A stretch of 64,000 nucleotides of DNA from positions 1,364,001 through 1,428,000 of the forward strand of contig NC_022080.4 in the NCBI RefSeq assembly GCF_000445995.2, in the 5' to 3' direction. This document shows, piece after piece, positions 7,069 through 15,303 of the stretch (positions are counted from its first letter, which is position 1; each line of letters starts with the position of its first letter). Source of the stretch: Geobacillus genomosp. 3 (lineage in GTDB: Bacteria; Bacillota; Bacilli; Bacillales; Anoxybacillaceae). A program made the translations under genes and the position numbers. The notes below the pieces were generated by a model, which searched no databases, was not told the DNA's origin, and saw nothing but the letters and a program-made list of their open reading frames with translations.

Positions 7069-7789
7069 GCGGCACCGTTTTTGGCAGCGGGCGCTCCGCC
7101 TCTTGTCGCTCGGCATCCCGCGCGAGGCGTCATCCGCCTTTTTAGGCAATGAACCTTCGTGGCAGCAAGAACATTGGCTACGCTCGCTGCAAAAGGAAAA
7201 ACAAAATGTCATCGACTGGGACGGTCGGTTGGCTGACATTCCATTTGTCATCGTCGATATGGAAACGACCGGTTTTTCGCCTCAGCAAGGCGACGAGATT
7301 TTGGCCATAGCGGCGGCGAAAACCGTCAATGGCCGGGTGATCGATACGTATGCGACCCTCGTCAGGCCGGAACAGCCGATTCCGACATCCATTTCCGCTT
7401 TAACAGGCATTACGGAAGACGATGTTGCCCCCGCTCCGCCGCTTGCGGAGGCGCTGCGCACATTTGTCCCTTTTATCGCCGCCGGTGTCTTAACGGGCTA
7501 TCATATCGGCCATGACTTGGCGTTTTTGCGTCATGCCCTTTGGCGCCATTACCGGCAAAAGTGGGCGGGGCGTTTTGTCGATATGCAGCCGATTGTTCGG
7601 CTTGTCCGCCATCCATGTCCGACGCTCGATGAGGCGCTGGCGTGCTATGGCATTGAATGCGTGCGCCGCCATACCGCCGACGGCGATGTCGAAGCGATGG
7701 CGGAGCTATGGGGGATTTTGCTTAAGGAGCTTCGCGGGCGCGGCATCGATACGTTGCACGATTTGTATGCGGTGCTCAGCCGCCACTGA
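7061..7789 (+). CDS. DnaQ/epsilon-type 3'-5' exonuclease
   Basis: 242 aa. The ATG at 7061 lies inside the end of the DUF294 gene (8-base overlap), indicating translational coupling. After a ~65-residue N-terminal extension, the DEDDh exonuclease fold begins: Exo I VIVDMETTGFSPQQGDEILAIAA, Exo II YHIGHDLAFLRHAL, Exo III HTADGDVEAMAEL. All acidic residues and the catalytic His are present. It should degrade single-stranded DNA or short oligonucleotides in the cytoplasm. DUF294 proteins and DnaQ-type exonucleases are neighbours in many bacteria, so the pair is probably functional as a unit, but the shared pathway is unknown. Confidence 0.85.
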   Translation: MNERHRFWQRALRLLSLGIPREASSAFLGNEPSWQQEHWLRSLQKEKQNVIDWDGRLADIPFVIVDMETTGFSPQQGDEILAIAAAKTVNGRVIDTYATLVRPEQPIPTSISALTGITEDDVAPAPPLAEALRTFVPFIAAGVLTGYHIGHDLAFLRHALWRHYRQKWAGRFVDMQPIVRLVRHPCPTLDEALACYGIECVRRHTADGDVEAMAELWGILLKELRGRGIDTLHDLYAVLSRH

Positions 7790-7958
7790 CGCTCCTAGGC
7801 AGGATAGAGAGCTGGGAGGCTGGTGAAGGATTGGCATTGTTCGTAAAGCGATCGAGTTCGCCGGAAAGAAAAGTTGGTTTTACAAAAACTTTCCAATTTG
7901 AGAGAGGATCGTTTTGAGTTTCTTTTCGGTCAATCGCTGCCTGTTAACATTCTCTGAA

Positions 7959-7995
7959 AGAAGCCTCCCACTTCTAAACGAAGTGAAAGTGGGAG
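7959..7995 (+). repeat. Relic right-end hairpin of an IS200/IS605-type element
   Basis: GAAGCCTCCCACTTC, then AAACGAAGTGAAA, then GTGGGAG. The reverse complement of this segment resembles, position by position, the end hairpin of the TnpB element at 63478-63520 (CTCCCAC, then CTTCGCTTAGA, then GTGGGGGCTTCT). No tnpB remains upstream. The rest of 7790-8051 shows no gene. Confidence 0.5.
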
Positions 7996-8051
7996 ATGAA
8001 TTTCGGTTAGACGTAGCCTGAAGTTGTCTCTTTTTTGCGCGATGATAACTA

Positions 8052-8079
8052 GAAAAAGCGCCAAGTTTGGCGCTTTTTC
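8052..8079. terminator. Bidirectional terminator
   Basis: GAAAAAGCGCCAAGTTTGGCGCTTTTTC is symmetric, with T-runs on both strands, directly after the stop of the minus-strand lipoprotein gene at 8087. Confidence 0.85.
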
Positions 8080-8086
8080 ACTAGGA

Positions 8087-8575
8087 TTAGAGCGGTTTGG
8101 TCGGCGTCGGCTCTGCGTAGCCTTCTTTGTATTTCTCATCGATCATCTGCCGGATGTCTTTGACCGATTTTCCTTGGTCGTAAGCGGCGATCGATTCGGC
8201 AGCGATTTCCAGACAGACGCCGCATTTAGTCGCATGGTCATCCCAGACGACCGCTCCGTCTTTTTTATTTTCATAGATAAAGCAATCATAGTTGTTTTTA
8301 TGGCCGGCCGATTGCCCGCAACCGCAATAGCAAGGGATTTGTTCGAGCAGCTCGCGGTGTTCAGCGGCCTGCTGGTACAAGATCGCCATCTCTTCTTCAA
8401 ACGCCCCTAAAAAGCTCGGCAAATGCTCCGTTGATTTTGTTGTTTCGCGAATATCACCTGTCGCTGTTTTCGTCATATTCGAATGGCTTTGTTCTTGGCT
8501 GCTGCCATCTGCGCAGCCTGACAGAAGAACGCCAACTGACAACATACATGCTGCCATCCATGCCGGACGTCTCAA
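8087..8575 (-). CDS. PCYCGC-motif lipoprotein
   Basis: 162 aa. TTG 8575 is preceded by AAAGGAAG at proper spacing; an in-frame ATG lies six codons on. The N-terminus has a short positively charged region, a hydrophobic core and a lipobox (LLSGC), so the mature protein is a membrane-anchored lipoprotein on the outer face. The motif QIPCYCGCGQSAGH (about residue 80) is the family signature, and a second Cys pair (KCGVC) follows. Family members are presumed to bind metal or a redox partner through these cysteines; the function is not known. It is monocistronic. Confidence 0.8.
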   Translation of the reverse strand: MRRPAWMAACMLSVGVLLSGCADGSSQEQSHSNMTKTATGDIRETTKSTEHLPSFLGAFEEEMAILYQQAAEHRELLEQIPCYCGCGQSAGHKNNYDCFIYENKKDGAVVWDDHATKCGVCLEIAAESIAAYDQGKSVKDIRQMIDEKYKEGYAEPTPTKPL

Positions 8576-8671
8576 ATTTCTTCTTCCTTTCTTTTATTGG
8601 TCGGTTTCTAGCGTGGTTATTGACAGTTTGAATGTATCATACTTTGCCTTAGACGGCAACCATCTTGTAAG

Positions 8672-9874
8672 CTAGGCGCGCTGCCGTTGGGCCGAGTAGG
8701 GCTCTTTTTGGCGTTTTTTCCCTATTATGGCAAAATAGACGATAAAAACAACGAACAAAAACCATGCATCGACCATATACAGCGCCCGAAAACCGAAAGA
8801 GGCCATCAGCACGCCGGTGAGAAAGGATCCGGCGCTAATTCCGATATCAAAAATGGATAGAAAGGTGCCGAGCGAAGAAGAGCTTCGCGCAAGAGGGGCC
8901 GATTGAATCGCCATCGTCTGCAAAACAGGAAATAAATTTCCCCAGCCCATTCCAATGAGAGCGGCACTTAGCAAAAAGATTCCTGCTGTTTTGGCTATGC
9001 TTAGCAAAACAAGCCCGATGGCAAACGATGCGGTGCAAAAAGCCATGAGCGCTTTCGGACCGTGCGCATCGAACCACCTCCCGGTAAACGGGCGGGAAAG
9101 AAGCAAGATGGCGGCGTAAATGACGAAAAAGAGATTGCCGCTTTCGCCAAGTTCAAGTTCCTGGGCATAAACGGATACGAACGACAACACAGGAGCGTAC
9201 GCTAACGCGAACAGCGCGCCAATGAGCGCCAACGGCAAAACGGACACTTCGACCATATGTTTTGGCGAGAGCCGGACTTGTTGGTTAGAAGGCGGCTGCT
9301 TCAGCTGCGCTGGTAACCGAATTGACAAAGAAGAAAAAAAAGCAATGGCAGCACATGCCAGTGCGGCCGCCAACATTAAAAACGCCCCTAAATGTTCTAA
9401 GGAAAAGAGCCCTAAAAACGGTCCAGCGACCATCGATAGGTTGGAAGATAAGACAAAGTAGCCCATTCCCTCCCCTTGACGCGACGGCGGGATGATATCG
9501 GCGGTGATCGCGCCGGCCACCATCGTCGCGATGCCGAATCCTAAGCCGTGCAAAAAGCGAACGGCTAACAAACTTATGAGGGTATGAGAAAACAAATATA
9601 ATACTGAAGAGACGATAAAAATGACAATCGACCACTTGAGCATCGCGAGCTTCCCATAGCGTCCGACAAACGGCCCGGCGGCGAAGCGGACCACAATAGC
9701 CGCCGCCAAAAAAACAGCCGATACAAGTCCTGATAATGACTCATCGACGCGCAAGTCATGAATGGCGTAAATCGGCATCGTAACCAATAGAAAGTAATAG
9801 TTTGTAAATAGAAAAAAATTGCAAAGAAAAAGACTGATAAAGTTTTTTGACCATAATGTTTCCGACTGACTCAT
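8672..9874 (-). CDS. MFS transporter, drug-efflux type
   Basis: 400 aa with 12 predicted membrane helices. The loop 2-3 motif appears as GPFVGRYGKLAMLKWS, and the second-half equivalent as SRPFTGRWFDAHGPKAL, so this is a complete major facilitator. The central loop is Gln/Lys rich. ATG 9874 follows AAAGGATCGTGATTC. It resembles the YfcJ/DHA-type multidrug or sugar-efflux group; the substrate cannot be read from the sequence. A hairpin (9913-9946) separates it from the gentisate operon on the same strand, so it is probably a separate unit or a read-through distal gene. Confidence 0.8.
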   Translation of the reverse strand: MSQSETLWSKNFISLFLCNFFLFTNYYFLLVTMPIYAIHDLRVDESLSGLVSAVFLAAAIVVRFAAGPFVGRYGKLAMLKWSIVIFIVSSVLYLFSHTLISLLAVRFLHGLGFGIATMVAGAITADIIPPSRQGEGMGYFVLSSNLSMVAGPFLGLFSLEHLGAFLMLAAALACAAIAFFSSLSIRLPAQLKQPPSNQQVRLSPKHMVEVSVLPLALIGALFALAYAPVLSFVSVYAQELELGESGNLFFVIYAAILLLSRPFTGRWFDAHGPKALMAFCTASFAIGLVLLSIAKTAGIFLLSAALIGMGWGNLFPVLQTMAIQSAPLARSSSSLGTFLSIFDIGISAGSFLTGVLMASFGFRALYMVDAWFLFVVFIVYFAIIGKKRQKEPYSAQRQRA

Positions 9875-9912
9875 GAATCACGATCCTTTCTTTCGTTGAA
9901 ATAATGAAAAGA

Positions 9913-9946
9913 AAAACAGCAGGGGAAAGCAGCTTTCCGCTGTTTC
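9913..9946 (-). terminator. Terminator-like hairpin at end of gentisate operon
   Basis: AAACAGCAGGGGAAAG and CTTTCCGCTGTTT pair with one bulge. On the minus strand the stem is followed by TTTTTC. It lies between the hydroxylase stop and the MFS start. Confidence 0.6.
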
Positions 9947-9978
9947 CACCTGCATTGGATGGGAGTGTCATCTTATCT

Positions 9979-11184
9979 TTATGATAATACTTCCGGTTTG
10001 ATTTTTCTACTTGTATGCTCGTAATGGTATAAAAAGTCGGCCACTTCATAATCTTGCGGGGTGCGCTGTTTGAAAATGGTGTTGCGCAGCAAAATGGTTA
10101 CCGGGTCAGCGGCATGGAGAATTTCTCCCCACGTCCGCGCACTTCGTTGCACTCTAGCCGTGCGCGGAATTCTCTCTTTTTGGTAGGCTAAAAACGCCTG
10201 TTCATAGTCGTCCGGATATTGCTTCAACATATCCGCCAAATACGAGGCGTCTTCGAGCGCCTGGCAACCTCCTTGGGCCAAATATTGAAGCATTGCATGG
10301 GCTGCGTCGCCAAGCAAGGTGACGTTTCCTTTCGTCCAGTTGTCAATCGGCAACCGATCGTACATCGGCCAACGGAACTGACGGTTGATGAACGATAGGG
10401 CGCGCCATACTTTCGGATGGCTGCCTTGGAAGCGCTGCTCCATCTCGTCCGGCGTTCCCCAGTCGTCGCTGCCTTCTTTATACCGATATGATTTGAACAC
10501 AACAACTTGGTTGTACAGTTGTTTGCTTCTGACTGGATATTGGACAAGGTGCAAGTACGGTCCGATCCACATAATGACATCATCGAGCTCAATGTTGTCC
10601 GTTTCAATTTCCTCGATCGGAATTGTACCGCGATAAGCGACATATTCTGAACAGACAGGCTCATCGTCCGAGAAATATTTGCGAATGTTTGAGCGGATGC
10701 CATCGGCGCCAATGACCGCATCGCCTGTGAACGTATCGCCGCTTTCGCTCGTGACCGTAACACCGTTGTGATGTTGGTCGACGGAGACGATCGTTTGGTT
10801 GTTGACAAACGTCACTTTGCCTGTACGGACGCACGCTTCAAACAAAATGCGATGCAAATCGGCGCGGTGAAGGACGATGTACGGATGCCCGTAGCGTTTA
10901 AGAAACGCTTCTCCGAGATCCATCGTGCTTAGTTCTTCACCCGTATAGACATCTTTCAGCACGAGCCGTTTCGGAAAGACAGCCACCTTTTGAATGTCAT
11001 CCATTACGCCAAACCGCTTCAAGACGGATGTCGCGTTTGGCGCTAGCTGGATGCCGGCGCCGACTTCGCCAAATTCCGGCGCCCGTTCTAACACCGTCGA
11101 TGTTTTCCCGTTTTCAGCGGCAGCCAGAGCGGCAGCTAAGCCGCCGATGCCGCCGCCGACGATGATCAAATCTGTTTTGGTCAT
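9979..11184 (-). CDS. FAD-dependent hydroxylase, probable 3-hydroxybenzoate 6-hydroxylase
   Basis: 401 aa, class A flavoprotein monooxygenase. The dinucleotide-binding motif GGGIGGLAAALAAAENG is at residues 9-25, the DG motif at GADGIRSNIR (about 150-160), and the GD motif at LLGDAAHAMLQYLAQGGCQALEDA (about 280-305). The family includes salicylate 1-hydroxylase and 3-hydroxybenzoate 6-hydroxylase. The adjacent gentisate dioxygenase makes the second the better guess: NADH + O2 + 3-hydroxybenzoate gives gentisate. ATG 11184 follows TAGGAGGGATTCATC. It is the last gene of a five-gene minus-strand operon (yciI-like, hydrolase, DinB, dioxygenase, hydroxylase). Confidence 0.82.
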   Translation of the reverse strand: MTKTDLIIVGGGIGGLAAALAAAENGKTSTVLERAPEFGEVGAGIQLAPNATSVLKRFGVMDDIQKVAVFPKRLVLKDVYTGEELSTMDLGEAFLKRYGHPYIVLHRADLHRILFEACVRTGKVTFVNNQTIVSVDQHHNGVTVTSESGDTFTGDAVIGADGIRSNIRKYFSDDEPVCSEYVAYRGTIPIEEIETDNIELDDVIMWIGPYLHLVQYPVRSKQLYNQVVVFKSYRYKEGSDDWGTPDEMEQRFQGSHPKVWRALSFINRQFRWPMYDRLPIDNWTKGNVTLLGDAAHAMLQYLAQGGCQALEDASYLADMLKQYPDDYEQAFLAYQKERIPRTARVQRSARTWGEILHAADPVTILLRNTIFKQRTPQDYEVADFLYHYEHTSRKIKPEVLS

Positions 11185-11216
11185 GATGAATCCCTCCTAT
11201 TGATTATGGGGAGTGG

Positions 11217-12329
11217 TTACCCGAGAACGGGTTTGAATTCTCCCGTTATAGTTTGATAGCCATTGTTTGTCTCCAATGCTTGCTCCTGCTCCAGGCCAAA
11301 TTTCTCGAGAATCGGCAAATCGTTTGTTGAGAATAAATAGCTGTCTTCTTCAGCGACATGTTCATGCCATGCCCAGTTCGGCACGACGAAGAAGTCGCCT
11401 TTTTCCCAGTCGAAGCGGACGCCGTTGATAATCGTATACCCTGATCCTTCAAAGACGTGATAGATGGATGCGTGCGTATGGCGATGAGCTTTCGTATGGA
11501 AGCCTTTCGGCAGCTTTTGCATCCAGGAAGCGATCGTCGGGCACGCCGTTTCACCGTTGGACGGATTAATGTATTCAACCGCATACCCGTCATACGGATC
11601 CGGCTCAAAGCGGCTCAGTCCTTCGAGCGCTTCGTGTGTGCGCTTCCATTTGTATGCCGCAAGCGGCGCTTTTTTCGGATAACGGTCAGAAACCGGGCGC
11701 ACCATTCCTCCTTCATAGCGCTGCGCCGAGTAGTTATCCGGCACTTCCGGATCTTGGAGCCTCTCGGGGTACGGCTCAAAAAACGTGCCGCCTAAGAAAT
11801 AGACTGTCGGAATGTCTAGGCAGTCCATCCAAATCATCGGTTCCGAGCCCGGATGGCCATGGCCGTGCCAAAGTCCGTTTGGCGTCGTCAAGAAGTCGCC
11901 GCGCTCCATGAAGATGCGCTCTCCTTGTACGATCGTGTACGCGCCTTCGCCTTCCATCACAAAACGAAGCGCATTTTGCACGTGGCGGTGGGACGGGGCC
12001 GTTTCACCCGGCAAAATCAGTTGGACGGCCGCATACAACGTTTGGGTTGTAGATGCCCAGCCCCAAGGTTTCCGATAGTTCAGCCCCGGGTTTTGCAAGT
12101 AGATGGCGCGCCGCTCGCCGCCGCGGTCCGGAGTGAAAATTTGCGTTGCTTCCATCAACTTTTTCTTCAGAAGGCTGTATTTCCATAAGTACGCTTTGGC
12201 GTGCGGCTCGGGTTGATGTTTCATTAAATCGGGAATCGCGTTCCAAAGCGGGCCCAAATGGTATTGCTCGATATCGCGGTTGAAATCAAGGACATCTTGG
12301 TCTTGCAGGAAATTCCCTTTCTCCGCCAT
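11217..12329 (-). CDS. Gentisate 1,2-dioxygenase
   Basis: 370 aa from ATG 12329 (GGAGTGATCACC upstream). Bicupin fold: the first cupin carries PGETAPSHRHVQNALRFVMEGEG (about residues 100-122), the iron-binding His pair, and GDFLTTPNGLWHGHGH. The second has HTKAHRHTHASIYHVFEGSG (about 270-290) and GDFFVVPNWAWHEH. Length and motifs fit gentisate dioxygenases, Fe(II) ring-cleavage enzymes that convert gentisate to maleylpyruvate in the cytoplasm. It starts 13 bases after the DinB gene and ends 32 bases before the hydroxylase. The longer frame up to 12413 overlaps the DinB gene and is not a credible start. Confidence 0.92.
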   Translation of the reverse strand: MAEKGNFLQDQDVLDFNRDIEQYHLGPLWNAIPDLMKHQPEPHAKAYLWKYSLLKKKLMEATQIFTPDRGGERRAIYLQNPGLNYRKPWGWASTTQTLYAAVQLILPGETAPSHRHVQNALRFVMEGEGAYTIVQGERIFMERGDFLTTPNGLWHGHGHPGSEPMIWMDCLDIPTVYFLGGTFFEPYPERLQDPEVPDNYSAQRYEGGMVRPVSDRYPKKAPLAAYKWKRTHEALEGLSRFEPDPYDGYAVEYINPSNGETACPTIASWMQKLPKGFHTKAHRHTHASIYHVFEGSGYTIINGVRFDWEKGDFFVVPNWAWHEHVAEEDSYLFSTNDLPILEKFGLEQEQALETNNGYQTITGEFKPVLG

Positions 12330-12342
12330 GGTGATCACTCCT

Positions 12343-12846
12343 TTATTTAGTTTCGTTCCATTTGTTGACGTTGCGCTTGATTTGCCCCAGGTGCTTTTGG
12401 ACGTGCTCCACAATCAAATGATCAATAATGAATTGCAGCGGTTGACCGTTGAATTTCGGATTGCGGCTCGGCGCAACAATGGACAAATCGCTTTCCTCCA
12501 GACGCCGGAACAGATCATCAACCGTTGCCGGAACCGTTTTCAGCTGCGCCAACAGTTCCGCGGTGGGCAGGGCATTGACATGGGCTTCCTCGACAGCCGC
12601 CAGCCGAACCTCATCCGCCAGTCCGCGGCCCCATGCAGTCGAGGCGTCTTGTTTGATCCGGTTGATTTCCCCCACCCAATACGGAATTGCTTCGTTTAAA
12701 TGGGAGAGAATTTGCGCGATCGACCATTCCTCTTCCGACGGCTTCCAACGGATCAATTCTTCAGAAAGCGATTGCACCAACTCGACAATGCGGTCAACGG
12801 TTTCGTTGACCGTTGCCGATGCCGAAGATAAAACCGTGTTGGTCAT
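12343..12846 (-). CDS. DinB-family protein, probable thiol-dependent maleylpyruvate isomerase
   Basis: 167 aa four-helix-bundle protein of the DinB/MDMPI superfamily. The metal-binding histidines are visible: LSHLNEAIPYW (about residue 50) and IIDHLIVEHVQKHLGQIK (about 140-155, H-x3-H spacing). Its operon position between fumarylpyruvate hydrolase and gentisate dioxygenase is where an isomerase step is needed. In actinobacteria a DinB-fold enzyme isomerises maleylpyruvate with mycothiol. Firmicutes make bacillithiol, so a bacillithiol-dependent isomerase is the natural inference. No glutathione-type isomerase is present in the window. The ATG overlaps the upstream hydrolase stop (ATGA). Confidence 0.7.
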   Translation of the reverse strand: MTNTVLSSASATVNETVDRIVELVQSLSEELIRWKPSEEEWSIAQILSHLNEAIPYWVGEINRIKQDASTAWGRGLADEVRLAAVEEAHVNALPTAELLAQLKTVPATVDDLFRRLEESDLSIVAPSRNPKFNGQPLQFIIDHLIVEHVQKHLGQIKRNVNKWNETK

Positions 12847-13781
12847 GACGACACCTCCACTTTTTTCACCCGATTTTCGAGCACCCCAATCTTCTCCACC
12901 TCAATGCGGACGACATCCCCGTCTTTTAAAAACACTTGCGGATTCCGGGCCACCCCGACGCCGCCCGGCGTGCCGGTGAGGATGACATCGCCCGGTTCAA
13001 GCGTCATGAGACCGGATAAAAATTCAACGAGATACGGAACGGTGAACACTAAATTGGCCGTGTTGGACCGTTGCCGTTCTTCTCCATTGACAAAGAGGGC
13101 GATGCCAAGACCTGACGGATCGGCCAACTCATCGGTTGTTACAAGCCATGGCCCCATCGGCGCGCTGCCATCGACCGTTTTTCCTTGCAGCCATTGCAGG
13201 GTGCGGCGCTGTAAGTCGCGGTATGTGACATCGTTGACAATGGTATAGCCTGCGACGTACGAAAGCGCTTCAGCCTGCGAAACGTTGCGGGCCCGCTTGC
13301 CAATCACAAAGGCAAACTCTGCTTCATAATCAAGCTGCTCGGAAATGGGGTGGAACGGGATATCATCTTCCGGGCCGATGACGGTATTGGCAAATTTCGC
13401 AAACACGACAGGATATGGCGGGATTTCCCGGCCCATTTCCAAAATGTGCTCGCGATAGTTATGGCCGACGCAAATCATTTTCCCCGGATTCGGAACCGGC
13501 GCTTCCAGTTTCACTTCCTCCCGCTTGAACACAAGCGGCACGTCGCTGTCATGGGAAAGGGCGAACTCCACGGCTTGTTTTGCATAGTCTAGACTCTCAT
13601 CTCCACCTTGCAAAAAGCCGACCATATCGTTGGGAATATAGGCGTCGGCGATTTGTTGGGCGCGCAATTTGCCTTCAGCCCGCAGCTTTTCATAGAATGC
13701 GCGGTGAAGGTCAACGATGTAATCGCTTTCCGCCAGTCCAATACGGGTAAGGCCATCTTTCGTGAACGTGATAAGTTTCAT
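12843..13781 (-). CDS. Fumarylacetoacetate hydrolase family protein, probable fumarylpyruvate hydrolase
   Basis: 312 aa. The C-terminal ~210 residues are the FAH fold: KMICVGHNYREHILEMGREIP, then the metal ligands in YEAEFAFVIGKRARN (E-x-E), NDVTYRDLQ (Asp), and the ILTGTPGGVG loop. An N-terminal ~80-residue YcgM-like domain precedes it. It should hydrolyse fumarylpyruvate to fumarate and pyruvate, closing the gentisate pathway. ATG 13781 follows GAAAGGAAGTCGAAAT. The DinB gene overlaps its end by 4 bases. FAH proteins also act in other aromatic pathways (for example homoprotocatechuate); the operon decides the assignment here. Confidence 0.85.
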   Translation of the reverse strand: MKLITFTKDGLTRIGLAESDYIVDLHRAFYEKLRAEGKLRAQQIADAYIPNDMVGFLQGGDESLDYAKQAVEFALSHDSDVPLVFKREEVKLEAPVPNPGKMICVGHNYREHILEMGREIPPYPVVFAKFANTVIGPEDDIPFHPISEQLDYEAEFAFVIGKRARNVSQAEALSYVAGYTIVNDVTYRDLQRRTLQWLQGKTVDGSAPMGPWLVTTDELADPSGLGIALFVNGEERQRSNTANLVFTVPYLVEFLSGLMTLEPGDVILTGTPGGVGVARNPQVFLKDGDVVRIEVEKIGVLENRVKKVEVSS

Positions 13782-13806
13782 ATTTCGACTTCCTTTCGTT
13801 GGTCAT

Positions 13807-14061
13807 CTAGTTTGCGTTCCATTGTTTCAGTTCGTAAACGGCTTCATTTGGGTCATTCATCGGGTCGCGGCGAATGATCGCTTCCGCTTCGCTTTGCGAC
13901 GAACATTGCAAAATATAGGCGCCACCCGTTTGATCCGCAAATCCCCCAGCGAGAAGGAGCGTTCCGGATTCCTTTAATTCGGCGAGAAAGTCGCGGTGGG
14001 CTGGGAGAGTGCGCCCGGTGAATTCGTTCGTTCTCCGGATGAGAACAAGGTATTTGTTCAA
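13807..14061 (-). CDS. YciI-like protein, first gene of gentisate operon
   Basis: 84 aa from TTG 14061, which has AAAGGAGGGG at the right distance; the GTG at 14082 sits upstream of that site and is unlikely. The ferredoxin-like YciI/YCII fold shows in YLVLIRRTNEFTG, the conserved HRDFLAELKESGTLLLAGGFAD (His-Asp pair) and AYILQCSSQSEAEAIIRRDPM. YciI proteins are small dimers with a putative His-Asp active site, related to muconolactone isomerases. A helper step on a ring-derived intermediate is possible but unproven. It is 25 bases before the hydrolase gene. Confidence 0.75.
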   Translation of the reverse strand: MNKYLVLIRRTNEFTGRTLPAHRDFLAELKESGTLLLAGGFADQTGGAYILQCSSQSEAEAIIRRDPMNDPNEAVYELKQWNAN

Positions 14062-14077
14062 GTGTGCCCCTCCTTTG

Positions 14078-14139
14078 TTCACTATTTGATAACTTAGTTA
14101 TCTATTTATAGAATATTTCAAAGTTTGTACTATTGTCAA
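14078..14139 (-). promoter_or_regulatory. Promoter and operator of the gentisate operon
   Basis: On the minus strand TTGACA (14139-14134), an 18-base spacer and TATTCT (14115-14110) form a sigma-A promoter. Just downstream, covering the likely start of transcription, is the palindrome GATAAC-TTA-GTTATC (14088-14102), followed by TTCACTAT (14078-14085). The same TTCACTAT half-site recurs in the transporter promoter at 15244-15251, so both promoters probably bind the IclR regulator encoded between them. Confidence 0.6.
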
Positions 14140-14283
14140 TATTCATTTTTAAAAAATTCCCCATCTGCGTTCACGCGCAGATAAAGGACGATAAAAAATC
14201 GAAAATATATTGTTAAAAGATTGATTTTTTAGGGAGTGGCTGATACATTCGTTAAAGAAGAAAAGGCAAAAGGGGAACTTATC

Positions 14284-15057
14284 ATGATCAAAAATGAAAA
14301 AAGTACGAACGTGATCCAGTCGCTGCAAGTCGGCTTGAACATTATTGACATTGTCGCTACAAAAAACCGGCCGTTAAAATTCACGGAAATTCAAGAACTA
14401 ACCGGCATTACGAAAAGCAATTTATATAAATATTTAAATACGTTGACGATGCTTGATGTGTTGTATCGCGACAAAAAAGATGGGACGTATTCACTTGGTG
14501 GAAAATTCATCGAATATTGCGCGGCAGCGTTAGGGGATCGGAATGTGATCGGAAAAATTACGCCATATTTGCGCGAAATCAGTGCCTCGACGTCCCAAAC
14601 CGCCTTGCTGGCTGTCTGGACTCATGGCGGGCCTGTGATCGTTGATATATACAGCGCCAATTACGGCTTAAACATTGGAGCGCAAGTCGGGACGCGGCTT
14701 CCGCTTTTATCAGCGACAGGAAAAGTGTTTGCGGCGTTCAAGGATGAGCGCGATCCGCAAGTAAAGGAATGGAAGCAAAGCGAGTTGAGGAAATTGACTG
14801 ATGAGCGGCGCAAACAATTGGAAGAGGAGATCGAAGGCATTCGACAACGGTTCTTCTCGTATGCGTTAGAGCCGTTAGTCAAGCATGTCTCGTCGTTTAG
14901 CGTCCCGGTCTTGGACTTCCAGCGCGATCTCGTTGCTGCGGTAACGGTAGTCGGATTCACCGAGCGGATCCCGAAGACGGCCGACGAGCAGGCAGGGAAG
15001 TATATTATGGATTGTGTGGCGGAAATTTCGAAGTCTTTTGGTTTTTTGGCCGACTAA
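14284..15057 (+). CDS. IclR-family transcriptional regulator of the gentisate cluster
   Basis: 257 aa from ATG 14284, nine bases after AAAGGGGAAC; a GTG at 14236 in frame lacks a spaced ribosome binding site. The N-terminal winged helix-turn-helix spans about residues 12-75 (SLQVGLNIIDIVATKNRPLKFTEIQELTGITKSNLYKYLNTL). The C-terminal IclR effector domain includes TSQTALLAVWTHGGPVIVD, the GTRLPLLSATGKVFAAF turn and SFSVPVLDFQRDLVAAVTVVG. It is divergent from the catabolic operon and precedes the importer, so an aromatic acid or pathway intermediate is the likely ligand. Whether it represses or activates is uncertain; the importer operator overlaps the -10 box, favouring repression. Confidence 0.85.
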   Translation: MIKNEKSTNVIQSLQVGLNIIDIVATKNRPLKFTEIQELTGITKSNLYKYLNTLTMLDVLYRDKKDGTYSLGGKFIEYCAAALGDRNVIGKITPYLREISASTSQTALLAVWTHGGPVIVDIYSANYGLNIGAQVGTRLPLLSATGKVFAAFKDERDPQVKEWKQSELRKLTDERRKQLEEEIEGIRQRFFSYALEPLVKHVSSFSVPVLDFQRDLVAAVTVVGFTERIPKTADEQAGKYIMDCVAEISKSFGFLAD

Positions 15058-15097
15058 CCGGAGTGGGAGTCGGTTTTTTTCGATAACAACAACCTAA

Positions 15098-15133
15098 ACC
15101 CATCCATCCGACGTTCATTTCGGGTGGATGGGT
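15098..15133 (+). terminator. Rho-independent terminator of the IclR gene
   Basis: CCCATCCATCCG-ACGTTCATTT-CGGGTGGATGGG followed by TTTTTT. A shorter CCG/CGG hairpin with a T-run comes just before it (about 15058-15081). Confidence 0.85.
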
Positions 15134-15206
15134 TTTTTCGATGTTAAGAGCGAGATCGTGAAAGAGATTTGTTCGTAATTTCACTATATAAAATATTAAA
15201 AAAGTT

Positions 15207-15251
15207 TTGACTAGGGAAATGGTTTATTGTATAGTGAAATTAGTTCACTAT
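15207..15251 (+). promoter_or_regulatory. Promoter and palindromic operator of the aromatic-acid importer
   Basis: TTGACT (15207-15212), a 17-base spacer and TATAGT (15230-15235) form a near-consensus sigma-A promoter. The inverted repeat ATAGTGAA-ATTAG-TTCACTAT (15231-15251) overlaps the -10 box, so binding would block transcription. A further TTCACTATATA occurs at 15180. Confidence 0.65.
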
Positions 15252-15303
15252 TTATATAAAACAGTAAAGGAGAGGGGATTGGGAGCACGGTTCTATATCA
15301 AAA

